Source of the DNA: Methylobacter sp.
GTDB lineage: Bacteria; Pseudomonadota; Gammaproteobacteria; Methylococcales; Methylomonadaceae
Length of the DNA stretch: 6,233 nt
Direction: 5' to 3'
Assembly (NCBI GenBank): GCA_003158415.1
Contig: PMJA01000281.1
Location: 1 to 6,233 of the forward strand
Shown: positions 1 to 6,233 of the stretch, in pieces
Numbering within the stretch: position 1 is the stretch's first letter
Layout: each line of letters opens with the position of its first letter
Notes under the pieces: generated by a model
What the model was told of the DNA's origin: nothing
The model's database searches: none
What the model saw: the letters and a program-made list of their open reading frames with translations, nothing else
Translations under genes and position numbers: made by a program

Positions 1-18
1 ACCAAAGCCACCAAAGCC
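1..18. repeat. Two perfect tandem copies of a 9-bp unit inside fimV
   Basis: The unit accaaagcc occurs at 1-9 and 10-18, followed by a degenerate third copy (acccaagca, 19-27). Read on the minus strand it encodes the Trp/Leu-rich end of the predicted FimV transmembrane helix (GWLWWLW, residues 419-425). The array may continue beyond the left edge. It is most simply an in-frame coding duplication that leaves the reading frame intact. Confidence 0.6.
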
Positions 19-1276
19 ACCCAAGCAGGGACAATATCCCCACACTCCCCCCCAACCACAGAGTATATGTATTTGACGAGGATACAGCTTCCGGCTGAAG
101 AACTGGCGGGATAGCAGTTTGGGCTGTTTTTTGCTTGACGACCTCAGTTTGCTCGGGCGTTGTCTGGGCAGGTTCGGTTTGTGCAATCGGCTTTACCTGG
201 GGTCGGTTCTGTATAGTGGCGAGCTGTTGATCTTTTAAGGCGGCAATTTGCTGCATTATAGACAACTGCTTTTCAAGTTCCACTATTTTATTTTGTAGCG
301 CATCATCTATCGGCGGCGCAGCACGGGTTATCTCTTCATCAATTAATTTAGGTCTGGTCGGCGGTGTCTCATCAACTGTCAGTTTAGCGGTTACCGGCTC
401 ATTTTTCGGCGCTACAATTACATTTTCAGTAACCTCGGCTGCTATGGGGGCAGCTAACGTTAACTGATTATCCGGCATCGTTTTTTTAGTTGATACTGTT
501 TTAATAGGGGAGCGGCTTTTCCAGGCTGCTGTTTGCCGGTTGAGTTCAACTAACGCCTGTTTTTTCGACCGTTTTAGAGCATCCTCTCTTTTGGGTATTT
601 TCAGTGTTTTTCCAGCCGATAAGGCATGGACATTGTCCTTATAAAAAGCATGAGGATTTTCTTCATAGAGAGCGATTGTCATTTGTTCTACAGAAACGTC
701 CGCCTGACTACCTGCACGTTCTGCGACCTTCCAGAGCGTATCATTTTTACGTGTAGGCCCATATTCACGGGCTACACTTAAACTACGCCCGGCACTGACT
801 GGTCGGCTCAGTTTTGATTGGCGTTGCAAGATAACTACAGGTTTGGGCTCAACCGTTTCCGAGCGGGTTAAGACCGGGCCATAGGCTGCCGGAGGATCCA
901 GCAGCACGGTAAATTCACGATACAAACTACCTTTAGGCCAGCTCACTTTAAGCAAAAAATCAAGGAAAGGTTCTTTTACCGCTTCTTTTGAACTGAGTTT
1001 AATAAGTATAGAACCTTTTGCGCCGACCACTGTGGAAAATGTGATTTTCGACAGGAAAGAGGCCCATGGCACTCCCGCTGCATCAAATTTTTCATGGGGC
1101 GCTAAGCTTACTTTTATGTCAGATGCATTCTCACCCGCCGATACGACTAATGAAACCTCGGCATTAAGATTCTGATTAAGCGCCGAGTGCAATTTAATAT
1201 TACCAATCCCTAATGTATGTCCGCTAGTCGGCGCCAGTAACGAGAGCATAGCCAGCGTTTTAGTTAAATTGCGCAC
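1..1276 (-). CDS. fimV: FimV-like LysM-domain inner-membrane protein, N-terminal 425 residues (runs off left edge)
   Basis: FimV/HubP proteins bind peptidoglycan in the periplasm and organise the cell pole, supporting type IV pili and type II secretion in several Gammaproteobacteria. Translating the minus strand from GTG 1276 gives a signal peptide (about residues 1-21), then LGIGNIKLHSALNQNLNAE (22-40), a close match to the mature FimV N terminus. A beta-rich region runs to about residue 130. The FimV LysM segment follows from YGPTRKNDTLWKVAE (172-186) to AGKTLKIP (221-228). Next come a Pro/Thr/Glu-rich linker, a short coiled coil (about 324-356) and a transmembrane segment from about 404 (TLWLGGSVGILSLLGWLWWLW). 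The cytoplasmic acidic and TPR-like C-terminal part lies outside the window. The GTG start is chosen because AAGGAGG sits 5 nt upstream; a GTG 15 bases earlier would place that site inside the gene. It follows asd by 56 bp, a common gammaproteobacterial order. The exact role (pili, secretion or polarity) in this organism is unknown. Confidence 0.87.
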   Translation of the reverse strand, partial: MRNLTKTLAMLSLLAPTSGHTLGIGNIKLHSALNQNLNAEVSLVVSAGENASDIKVSLAPHEKFDAAGVPWASFLSKITFSTVVGAKGSILIKLSSKEAVKEPFLDFLLKVSWPKGSLYREFTVLLDPPAAYGPVLTRSETVEPKPVVILQRQSKLSRPVSAGRSLSVAREYGPTRKNDTLWKVAERAGSQADVSVEQMTIALYEENPHAFYKDNVHALSAGKTLKIPKREDALKRSKKQALVELNRQTAAWKSRSPIKTVSTKKTMPDNQLTLAAPIAAEVTENVIVAPKNEPVTAKLTVDETPPTRPKLIDEEITRAAPPIDDALQNKIVELEKQLSIMQQIAALKDQQLATIQNRPQVKPIAQTEPAQTTPEQTEVVKQKTAQTAIPPVLQPEAVSSSNTYTLWLGGSVGILSLLGWLWWLW

Positions 1277-1281
1277 ACTGC

Positions 1282-1288
1282 CCTCCTT
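1282..1288 (-). promoter_or_regulatory. Shine-Dalgarno site that sets the fimV GTG start
   Basis: On the minus strand the sequence is AAGGAGG, a near-perfect anti-SD match, 5 nt before GTG at 1276-1274. It favours this GTG over the in-frame GTG at 1291-1289, from which the site would lie within the coding region. The frame is closed further upstream by a TAA at 1330-1328, and I see no in-frame ATG between that stop and the GTG. Confidence 0.8.
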
Positions 1289-1332
1289 CACCCGTTGTTG
1301 CCAAAATCTTATATTACCTGAACCAGCTTAAC

Positions 1333-2355
1333 TTAGATGTAGTTTTTTATCAGCACTTCTGCTATTTGCACACTATTCAATGCCGCGCCTTTGCGGACAT
1401 TATCGCCCACCACCCATAAATCGATACCCAGCGGGTGCGATATATCCTCTCTGATACGCCCTACAAACACATCATCATTACCGGACGACTCGGTCACCGC
1501 CGTTGGGTAGCCCCCGTTTATCCGCTCATCCAGCACCGTCACACCGGGCGCTTTTTCCAGCAACGCTCTGACTGTTTCAGCCGTTATTTTTGTACGCGTT
1601 TCGATATGCACAGCCTCAGAGTGCCCAAAAAAAACCGGAACCCTGACTGCCGTCGCATTAACTTTAATACTGTCGTCACCCAGAATTTTTTGAGTTTCCC
1701 AAACCATCTTCATTTCTTCTTTGGTATAGCCATTATCCATAAACACATCAATTTGCGGCAAGACATTAAAAGCGATTTGCTTAGGATAGACGCTGGCTGT
1801 AACCGGTTGCATATTAAGCAGATTCGCGGTTTGCTTGCCCAGTTCTTCTATGGCTTCTTTACCGGTGCCGGAAACAGCCTGATAAGTACACACATTAATC
1901 CGAGTAATGCCCGCCACATCATAGATGGGCTTTAACGCCACCAACATTTGTATGGTTGAGCAATTAGGGTTAGCAATAATACCGCGATTTTTATAGTCGG
2001 CAATTTTCTCCGGATTCACTTCGGGTACAACCAAAGGAATATCGTCGTCATAGCGGAACTGTGAGGTATTATCGATAACAATACAACCCGCCGCCGCAGC
2101 TTTGGGCGCATAGACTTCCGAAACAGCCGCGCCGGGAGAAAACAAGCCAATTTGCGCTTTAGAAAAATCAAATGTTGCTAAATCTTCCACCTTTAACAAA
2201 CCGCCTTTAAAAGGGATGCGTTTGCCCACTGAATTACTGCTGGCCAAGGCATACACTTCGCCTACGGGAAACCGGCGTTCTTCCAAAATAGACAGCATGG
2301 CCTCGCCTACTGCGCCCGTCGCACCGACAACTGCAACGTTATAAACTTTAGTCAT
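1333..2355 (-). CDS. asd: Aspartate-semialdehyde dehydrogenase
   Basis: Cytosolic NADPH-dependent enzyme that reductively dephosphorylates L-aspartyl-4-phosphate to aspartate semialdehyde, the branch point to lysine/diaminopimelate, methionine and threonine. The 340-residue product has the N-terminal nucleotide-binding loop GATGAVG (11-17), the catalytic cysteine in NPNCSTIQ (Cys132), the substrate-contact glutamine in TYQAVSGTG (Gln159), and the Arg238/His245 pair in RVPVFFGHSEAVH. The Arg-His spacing of seven matches Arg267/His274 of the E. coli enzyme. It belongs to the shorter Asd subfamily of about 340 residues, not the roughly 367-residue E. coli type. The ATG at 2355 is preceded by AAGG with a rather long spacer of about 9 nt. 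It lies 61 bp downstream of adk and 56 bp upstream of fimV on the same strand, so co-transcription is plausible. All key residues are intact and no frameshift is seen. Confidence 0.97.
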   Translation of the reverse strand: MTKVYNVAVVGATGAVGEAMLSILEERRFPVGEVYALASSNSVGKRIPFKGGLLKVEDLATFDFSKAQIGLFSPGAAVSEVYAPKAAAAGCIVIDNTSQFRYDDDIPLVVPEVNPEKIADYKNRGIIANPNCSTIQMLVALKPIYDVAGITRINVCTYQAVSGTGKEAIEELGKQTANLLNMQPVTASVYPKQIAFNVLPQIDVFMDNGYTKEEMKMVWETQKILGDDSIKVNATAVRVPVFFGHSEAVHIETRTKITAETVRALLEKAPGVTVLDERINGGYPTAVTESSGNDDVFVGRIREDISHPLGIDLWVVGDNVRKGAALNSVQIAEVLIKNYI

Positions 2356-2416
2356 TTATGCTTACCTTTTGTGTTTAAATTTTATGATGGATGGTTAACG
2401 GCTTATCTTTGGTGGC

Positions 2417-3106
<690 letters not shown>

Positions 3107-3195
3107 TTAATTAATGTAGCCATAAAAAAACTGTTAAACTTTTAAAGTGTATAAAAGCATGATGGAGCATTTTATAACACAACATATTTAATCTC

Positions 3196-3224
3196 TTGTA
3201 AAAATTCGATTCTTTCCTTATTCT
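3196..3224 (+). promoter_or_regulatory. Candidate sigma-70-like promoter for the CBS-domain gene
   Basis: TTGTAA (3196-3201) and TATTCT (3219-3224) are separated by 17 bp and each match four of six consensus bases or better. Transcription would begin near 3231, leaving a leader of roughly 25 nt that includes the ribosome binding site at 3244-3248. This is a pattern match in AT-rich DNA; other weak -10-like sequences exist nearby (for example TATAAA at 3150-3155, which has no good -35). Confidence 0.25.
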
Positions 3225-3243
3225 TATGTGGTTTACTACAAGC

Positions 3244-3248
3244 AGGAG
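3244..3248 (+). promoter_or_regulatory. Shine-Dalgarno site that sets the CBS-gene start at 3255
   Basis: AGGAG lies 6 nt before ATG 3255. An in-frame GTG at 3228 could extend the protein by nine residues (VYYKQENK and so on), but it has no good ribosome binding site, and this AGGAG would then lie inside the gene. Starting at 3255 also gives MRVEDLM, the usual opening of a CBS domain. Confidence 0.8.
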
Positions 3249-3254
3249 AATAAA

Positions 3255-3731
3255 ATGCGTGTTGAAGATTTAATGAAATCAAAAGTATTTACAGTCGAGC
3301 AACACGACTTGATTGATCGGGTCTTTTTTTTAATCCATTACGAAAAAGTTCGTCACATCCCAGTCGTTGAAAAAGGCAAAGTTATCGCGATTGTATCCGA
3401 CAGAGATCTGTACAAAGCCCTGGGACCCAAAAATAACTCTAACGTAATTGAAGCAGCTGCCGGTAAAGATACTGCAGAACTGCATGTGGTTCCACAAAAA
3501 GTACAACACATCATGCGTCGCGGCGTATTAACGGTTAACCCTGAAACCTACGCATCGGAAGCGGCAGCCATTATGGCTGACAATAAAATCGGCGCATTGC
3601 CGGTGGTCGACAAAGACAAGAAATTAGTCGGTATTATATCAGCGACCGATATACTTCGGGTTTTTTCAAAAATCGAAAAATCGAGTGAAAAAAGAGAGCA
3701 CAGAATAACAACAGGCGTCAGCCATACCTAA
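3255..3731 (+). CDS. Stand-alone CBS-pair protein (two tandem CBS domains)
   Basis: A 158-residue soluble protein made almost entirely of one Bateman module. CBS1 spans about residues 4-55 (MRVEDLMKSKVFTVEQ ... HIPVVEKGKVIAIVSDRDL) and CBS2 about 83-136 (QHIMRRGVLTVNPETYASEA ... ALPVVDKDKKLVGIISATDIL). Both carry the hydrophobic-Ser-x-x-Asp signature (SDRD 48-51, SATD 129-132) that often contacts the ribose of adenine nucleotides in this superfamily. A linker of about 28 residues separates the domains, and a charged Lys/Arg/Glu-rich tail of about 20 residues ends the protein. No enzymatic, membrane or DNA-binding domain is visible. Stand-alone CBS pairs often bind AMP, ATP or related ligands and regulate a partner, but the ligand and partner cannot be read here. 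The gene is divergent from adk and is followed by its own terminator, so it is probably monocistronic. Confidence 0.9.
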   Translation: MRVEDLMKSKVFTVEQHDLIDRVFFLIHYEKVRHIPVVEKGKVIAIVSDRDLYKALGPKNNSNVIEAAAGKDTAELHVVPQKVQHIMRRGVLTVNPETYASEAAAIMADNKIGALPVVDKDKKLVGIISATDILRVFSKIEKSSEKREHRITTGVSHT

Positions 3732-3750
3732 AGCCCTCTTTCGATACACC

Positions 3751-3777
3751 AAAAAAGTCCCGCAATGGGGCTTTTTT
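3751..3777 (+). terminator. Rho-independent terminator after the CBS-domain gene
   Basis: AAAAAAGTCCC (3751-3761), loop GCAAT (3762-3766), then GGGGCTTTTTT (3767-3777). The stem is 11 bp with one G-T wobble; its GC-rich core (3757-3771) is followed directly by six T. It begins 19 nt after the CBS stop codon and ends 53 nt before sucA. It should therefore insulate sucA from upstream transcription, implying that sucA has its own promoter in 3778-3830. I could not identify a convincing -35/-10 pair there. Confidence 0.9.
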
Positions 3778-3830
3778 GTTTTGAATTAATATAAAAACCA
3801 AACCCTTGCAGTATAAATTGGATAGCCATA

Positions 3831-6233
3831 ATGAGTAACCTGCTTAAACTTTTTCAAGAATCATCTTCCTTACAAGGCAGCAACGCCAGTTTCATTGAAA
3901 ACTTATATGAACGGTTTTTGGAAGACCCTGAATCGGTTGAGCCCAGTTGGCAAAAACAATTCAATGCCATACACCATGGTGCTGTTTACGAAACCCCTCA
4001 CAGTCCTGTCGTGGAAAGGTTTACGCAACTTGCTGTTAAATCTCAAGGCAGGCTGGCCCAATTACAAGGCTTCACCGAAGCCAGTGTAAAAAAACAGGCC
4101 GCTGTTTCCCGGCTTATTAACCATTACCGGGTACGCGGACATCAAATTGCCAACACCAATCCGTTGGGTAAAACAGCTCCCTCGCCTGCCGATATGGATC
4201 CGGCTTATTACGGTCTTTCCGAGCCGGATATGGACACCCTGTTTGATACCGGCGCGCTTTACGGCAATGTAGACCGATTGCCTTTGCGTGAGATCATTGC
4301 CAACCTGCAAGACATTTACTGCGGCAGTATCGGCTCCGAATTCATGCACATCGTTGACACCCACATCAGGCGCTGGGTCATCAACCGCCTGGAAAACGCT
4401 AAAGTCGGCTTAATGTTGGACGCCGAAAAAAAACAATGGCTATTAAAACTGCTGACGGCGGCCGAAGGCATAGAAAGCCATTTGCACAACCGCTTTGTCG
4501 GCCAAAAACGCTTCTCTCTTGAAGGCGGCGAATCCCTGATTCCCATTTTGGATGAATTAATACAGGGTTCTGGCGATAAAGGCGTTAAAGAAATTGTTAT
4601 CGGCATGGCGCATCGGGGACGTTTGAATGTACTGGTCAACATCTTAGGCAAAAGCCCTGCCAGCTTATTTGATGAATTTGCCGGTACTTCGAGGCTGTCG
4701 CCCGGAGTCAGTTCCGGCGACGTCAAATATCACATGGGCTTTTCTTCCGATGTCGCAACGCCCGGCGGTCCTGTGCATTTAACGCTGGCCTTTAACCCCT
4801 CTCATTTGGAGATTATTAATCCGGTGGTTGAAGGTTCGGTGAAAGCCCGCCAGGATCGGGCTGGAAAAGACGGCATCAACACGGTTATTCCAGTTTTAAT
4901 TCACGGCGATGCGGCTTTTTCTGGGCAAGGTATCGTCATGGAAACCCTGAACATGTCACAAACCCGCGCTTTTTACACGGGCGGAACGGTACACATCGTC
5001 ATCAACAATCAAATCGGCTTTACCACCAGCAATCCGCTGGATGCTAGGTCTACGCTGTATTGTACGGATGTGGCAGGCATGATCCAGGCGCCGGTTTTTC
5101 ATGTCAACGGCGACGATCCCGAAGCGGTACTCTTTGTAACAAAACTCGCTCTCGATTACCGCATGACCTTCAATAAAGATGTCGTCATTGATCTTATTTG
5201 CTATCGCCGTCTTGGACACAACGAAGCCGATGAGCCTGCAACCACGCAGCCGCTCATGTATAAAAAAATCCGCAAACACAAAACCACGCGTAAGCTTTAT
5301 GCTCAAAAACTCATACACGAAGGGATTTTGACGGCGAACCAATCTGCACAAATGGAACAGGATTACCAGAAACTGCTGGAAGCTGGCCAAGTCGTATCAA
5401 GACCGGTATTGGAAAATTCCAGCTATTCGTACACCAATCAATGGCATCTGTTCCATGATAAAAACTGGGAGATTCCCTGTAACACCGCCATATCAATGGA
5501 TCAACTGCGCTTTTGTAACGACCGGATGCAACGGCTGCCCGCAGGGTTCGAACTGCATCCCAGAGTCGCCAAAGTCATGGATAACCGCCGTAAAATGGCG
5601 GCGGGCGCCATGCCTTTGGATTGGGGTTTTGCTGAAAACCTGGCTTATGCCAGCCTGCTGCTGGAAAAATACCCTGTCCGCTTAACCGGTCAAGACGTGG
5701 GGCGCGGCACTTTTGTTCACCGCCACGCGGTATTGCACAACCAGATCAATAACAAAACCTACACGCCGATTAAACATCTGGACAAGGATCAAGGCAGCGC
5801 CCAGATTTTTGATTCTTTATTGTCCGAGGCCGGCGTACTCGGTTTCGAATACGGCTACAGCACCACCATGCCTAACACGCTGGTGATCTGGGAAGCGCAA
5901 TTTGGCGATTTTGCCAATGGCGCCCAAGTGGTTATCGATCAGTTCATCAGTTCCGGCGAAACTAAATGGGGACGCTTGTGCGGACTGGTTATGTTATTGC
6001 CGCACGGTTTCGAAGGCCAAGGCCCGGAACATTCGTCCGCCAGACTGGAGCGCTATCTGCAACTGTGTGCCGAACATAATATCCAGGTCTGCACCCCGAC
6101 CACACCGGCGCAAATATTCCATTTATTACGCCGTCAAATGACGCGTCAGTATAGAAAACCGCTGATAGTGATGAGTCCTAAGAGCCTGTTGCGCCATAAA
6201 CTTGCGGTATCCACACTGGAAGACTTGACTAAC
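3831..6233 (+). CDS. sucA: 2-oxoglutarate dehydrogenase E1 component, N-terminal 801 residues (runs off right edge)
   Basis: Thiamine-diphosphate-dependent E1 subunit that decarboxylates 2-oxoglutarate and passes the succinyl group to lipoyl-E2 (SucB) in the TCA cycle. The frame is open for 801 codons without a stop; the family is about 930-945, so roughly the last 130-140 residues are missing. Visible features are the E1 N-terminal segment (NASFIENLYERFLEDPESVEPSW, about residues 19-41), HYRVRGHQIANTNPLG (98-113), RFSLEGGES around 231-235, and HRGRLNVL (261-268). His261 and His301 correspond to His260/His298 of E. coli SucA. The thiamine-diphosphate motif runs from GDAAFSGQG (359 on) to INNQIGF (391-397). 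The transketolase-like pyrimidine domain is recognised by TGQDVGRGTFVHRHA (about 619-633). The ATG at 3831 has only a weak SD (GGAT, 3820-3823) but gives the expected N terminus. No sdh genes lie upstream, unlike the sdh-suc cluster of enterobacteria; sucB would be expected just beyond the window. Confidence 0.96.
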   Translation, partial: MSNLLKLFQESSSLQGSNASFIENLYERFLEDPESVEPSWQKQFNAIHHGAVYETPHSPVVERFTQLAVKSQGRLAQLQGFTEASVKKQAAVSRLINHYRVRGHQIANTNPLGKTAPSPADMDPAYYGLSEPDMDTLFDTGALYGNVDRLPLREIIANLQDIYCGSIGSEFMHIVDTHIRRWVINRLENAKVGLMLDAEKKQWLLKLLTAAEGIESHLHNRFVGQKRFSLEGGESLIPILDELIQGSGDKGVKEIVIGMAHRGRLNVLVNILGKSPASLFDEFAGTSRLSPGVSSGDVKYHMGFSSDVATPGGPVHLTLAFNPSHLEIINPVVEGSVKARQDRAGKDGINTVIPVLIHGDAAFSGQGIVMETLNMSQTRAFYTGGTVHIVINNQIGFTTSNPLDARSTLYCTDVAGMIQAPVFHVNGDDPEAVLFVTKLALDYRMTFNKDVVIDLICYRRLGHNEADEPATTQPLMYKKIRKHKTTRKLYAQKLIHEGILTANQSAQMEQDYQKLLEAGQVVSRPVLENSSYSYTNQWHLFHDKNWEIPCNTAISMDQLRFCNDRMQRLPAGFELHPRVAKVMDNRRKMAAGAMPLDWGFAENLAYASLLLEKYPVRLTGQDVGRGTFVHRHAVLHNQINNKTYTPIKHLDKDQGSAQIFDSLLSEAGVLGFEYGYSTTMPNTLVIWEAQFGDFANGAQVVIDQFISSGETKWGRLCGLVMLLPHGFEGQGPEHSSARLERYLQLCAEHNIQVCTPTTPAQIFHLLRRQMTRQYRKPLIVMSPKSLLRHKLAVSTLEDLTN

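Noticed and set aside
1435..1935. 166-codon plus-strand open frame antisense to asd
   Set aside because: It lies wholly inside asd, which has full family motifs, and its translation is Arg/His/Phe-rich with no recognisable domain and no ribosome binding site. It is a shadow frame.
3107..3114. TTAATTAA 8-bp palindrome near the larger inverted repeat
   Set aside because: It is too short and AT-only in an AT-rich spacer to distinguish from chance.
3228..3254. Nine-residue N-terminal extension of the CBS protein from GTG 3228
   Set aside because: There is no suitable ribosome binding site before 3228, whereas AGGAG is well placed for ATG 3255, which also gives the standard start of the domain.
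3756..3777. Terminator hairpin considered as a bidirectional terminator because of its A-tract
   Set aside because: No minus-strand gene converges on it; sucA downstream is also on the plus strand. Only the plus-strand role is supported.
3895..6141. Several short open frames on both strands across 3895-6141
   Set aside because: The whole stretch is one continuous sucA frame starting at 3831, with conserved motifs along its length. The shorter frames are out of register with it and their translations are low in motif content.

Overview
This window reads as ordinary gammaproteobacterial chromosome: four housekeeping or cell-envelope genes and one small CBS-domain gene, with no mobile element, CRISPR array, RNA gene or defence-like cassette that I could find. 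The protein motifs and the order adk, asd, fimV (asd directly before fimV is a common gammaproteobacterial arrangement) point to Gammaproteobacteria. Moderate GC, AT-rich intergenic DNA and the short form of Asd would fit a Methylococcales-type (methanotroph-like) genome, but that finer placement is only a guess from style.

Layout. The left half (1-3055) is on the minus strand and is transcribed toward position 1: adk (adenylate kinase), a 61-bp gap, asd (aspartate-semialdehyde dehydrogenase), a 56-bp gap, then a fimV-like gene that runs off the left edge after 425 codons. No terminator-like hairpin is visible in either gap, so the three may be co-transcribed. The right half is on the plus strand: a 158-residue protein made of two CBS domains (3255-3731), a strong intrinsic terminator (3751-3777), and sucA, the E1 subunit of 2-oxoglutarate dehydrogenase, which starts at 3831 and is still open at the right edge after 801 codons.

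The adk and CBS genes are divergent, separated by 199 bp of AT-rich DNA that must hold both promoters. This region contains a perfect 18-bp palindrome (3086-3103), the most interesting non-coding structure here.

Functionally, adk balances adenine nucleotides, asd feeds the lysine/diaminopimelate, methionine and threonine pathways, fimV is a peptidoglycan-binding inner-membrane hub protein, and sucA is a TCA-cycle enzyme. The CBS-pair protein is a plausible adenine-nucleotide sensor, but nothing in the sequence shows its partner. I did not find a new biological system; the findings are modest and listed as such.
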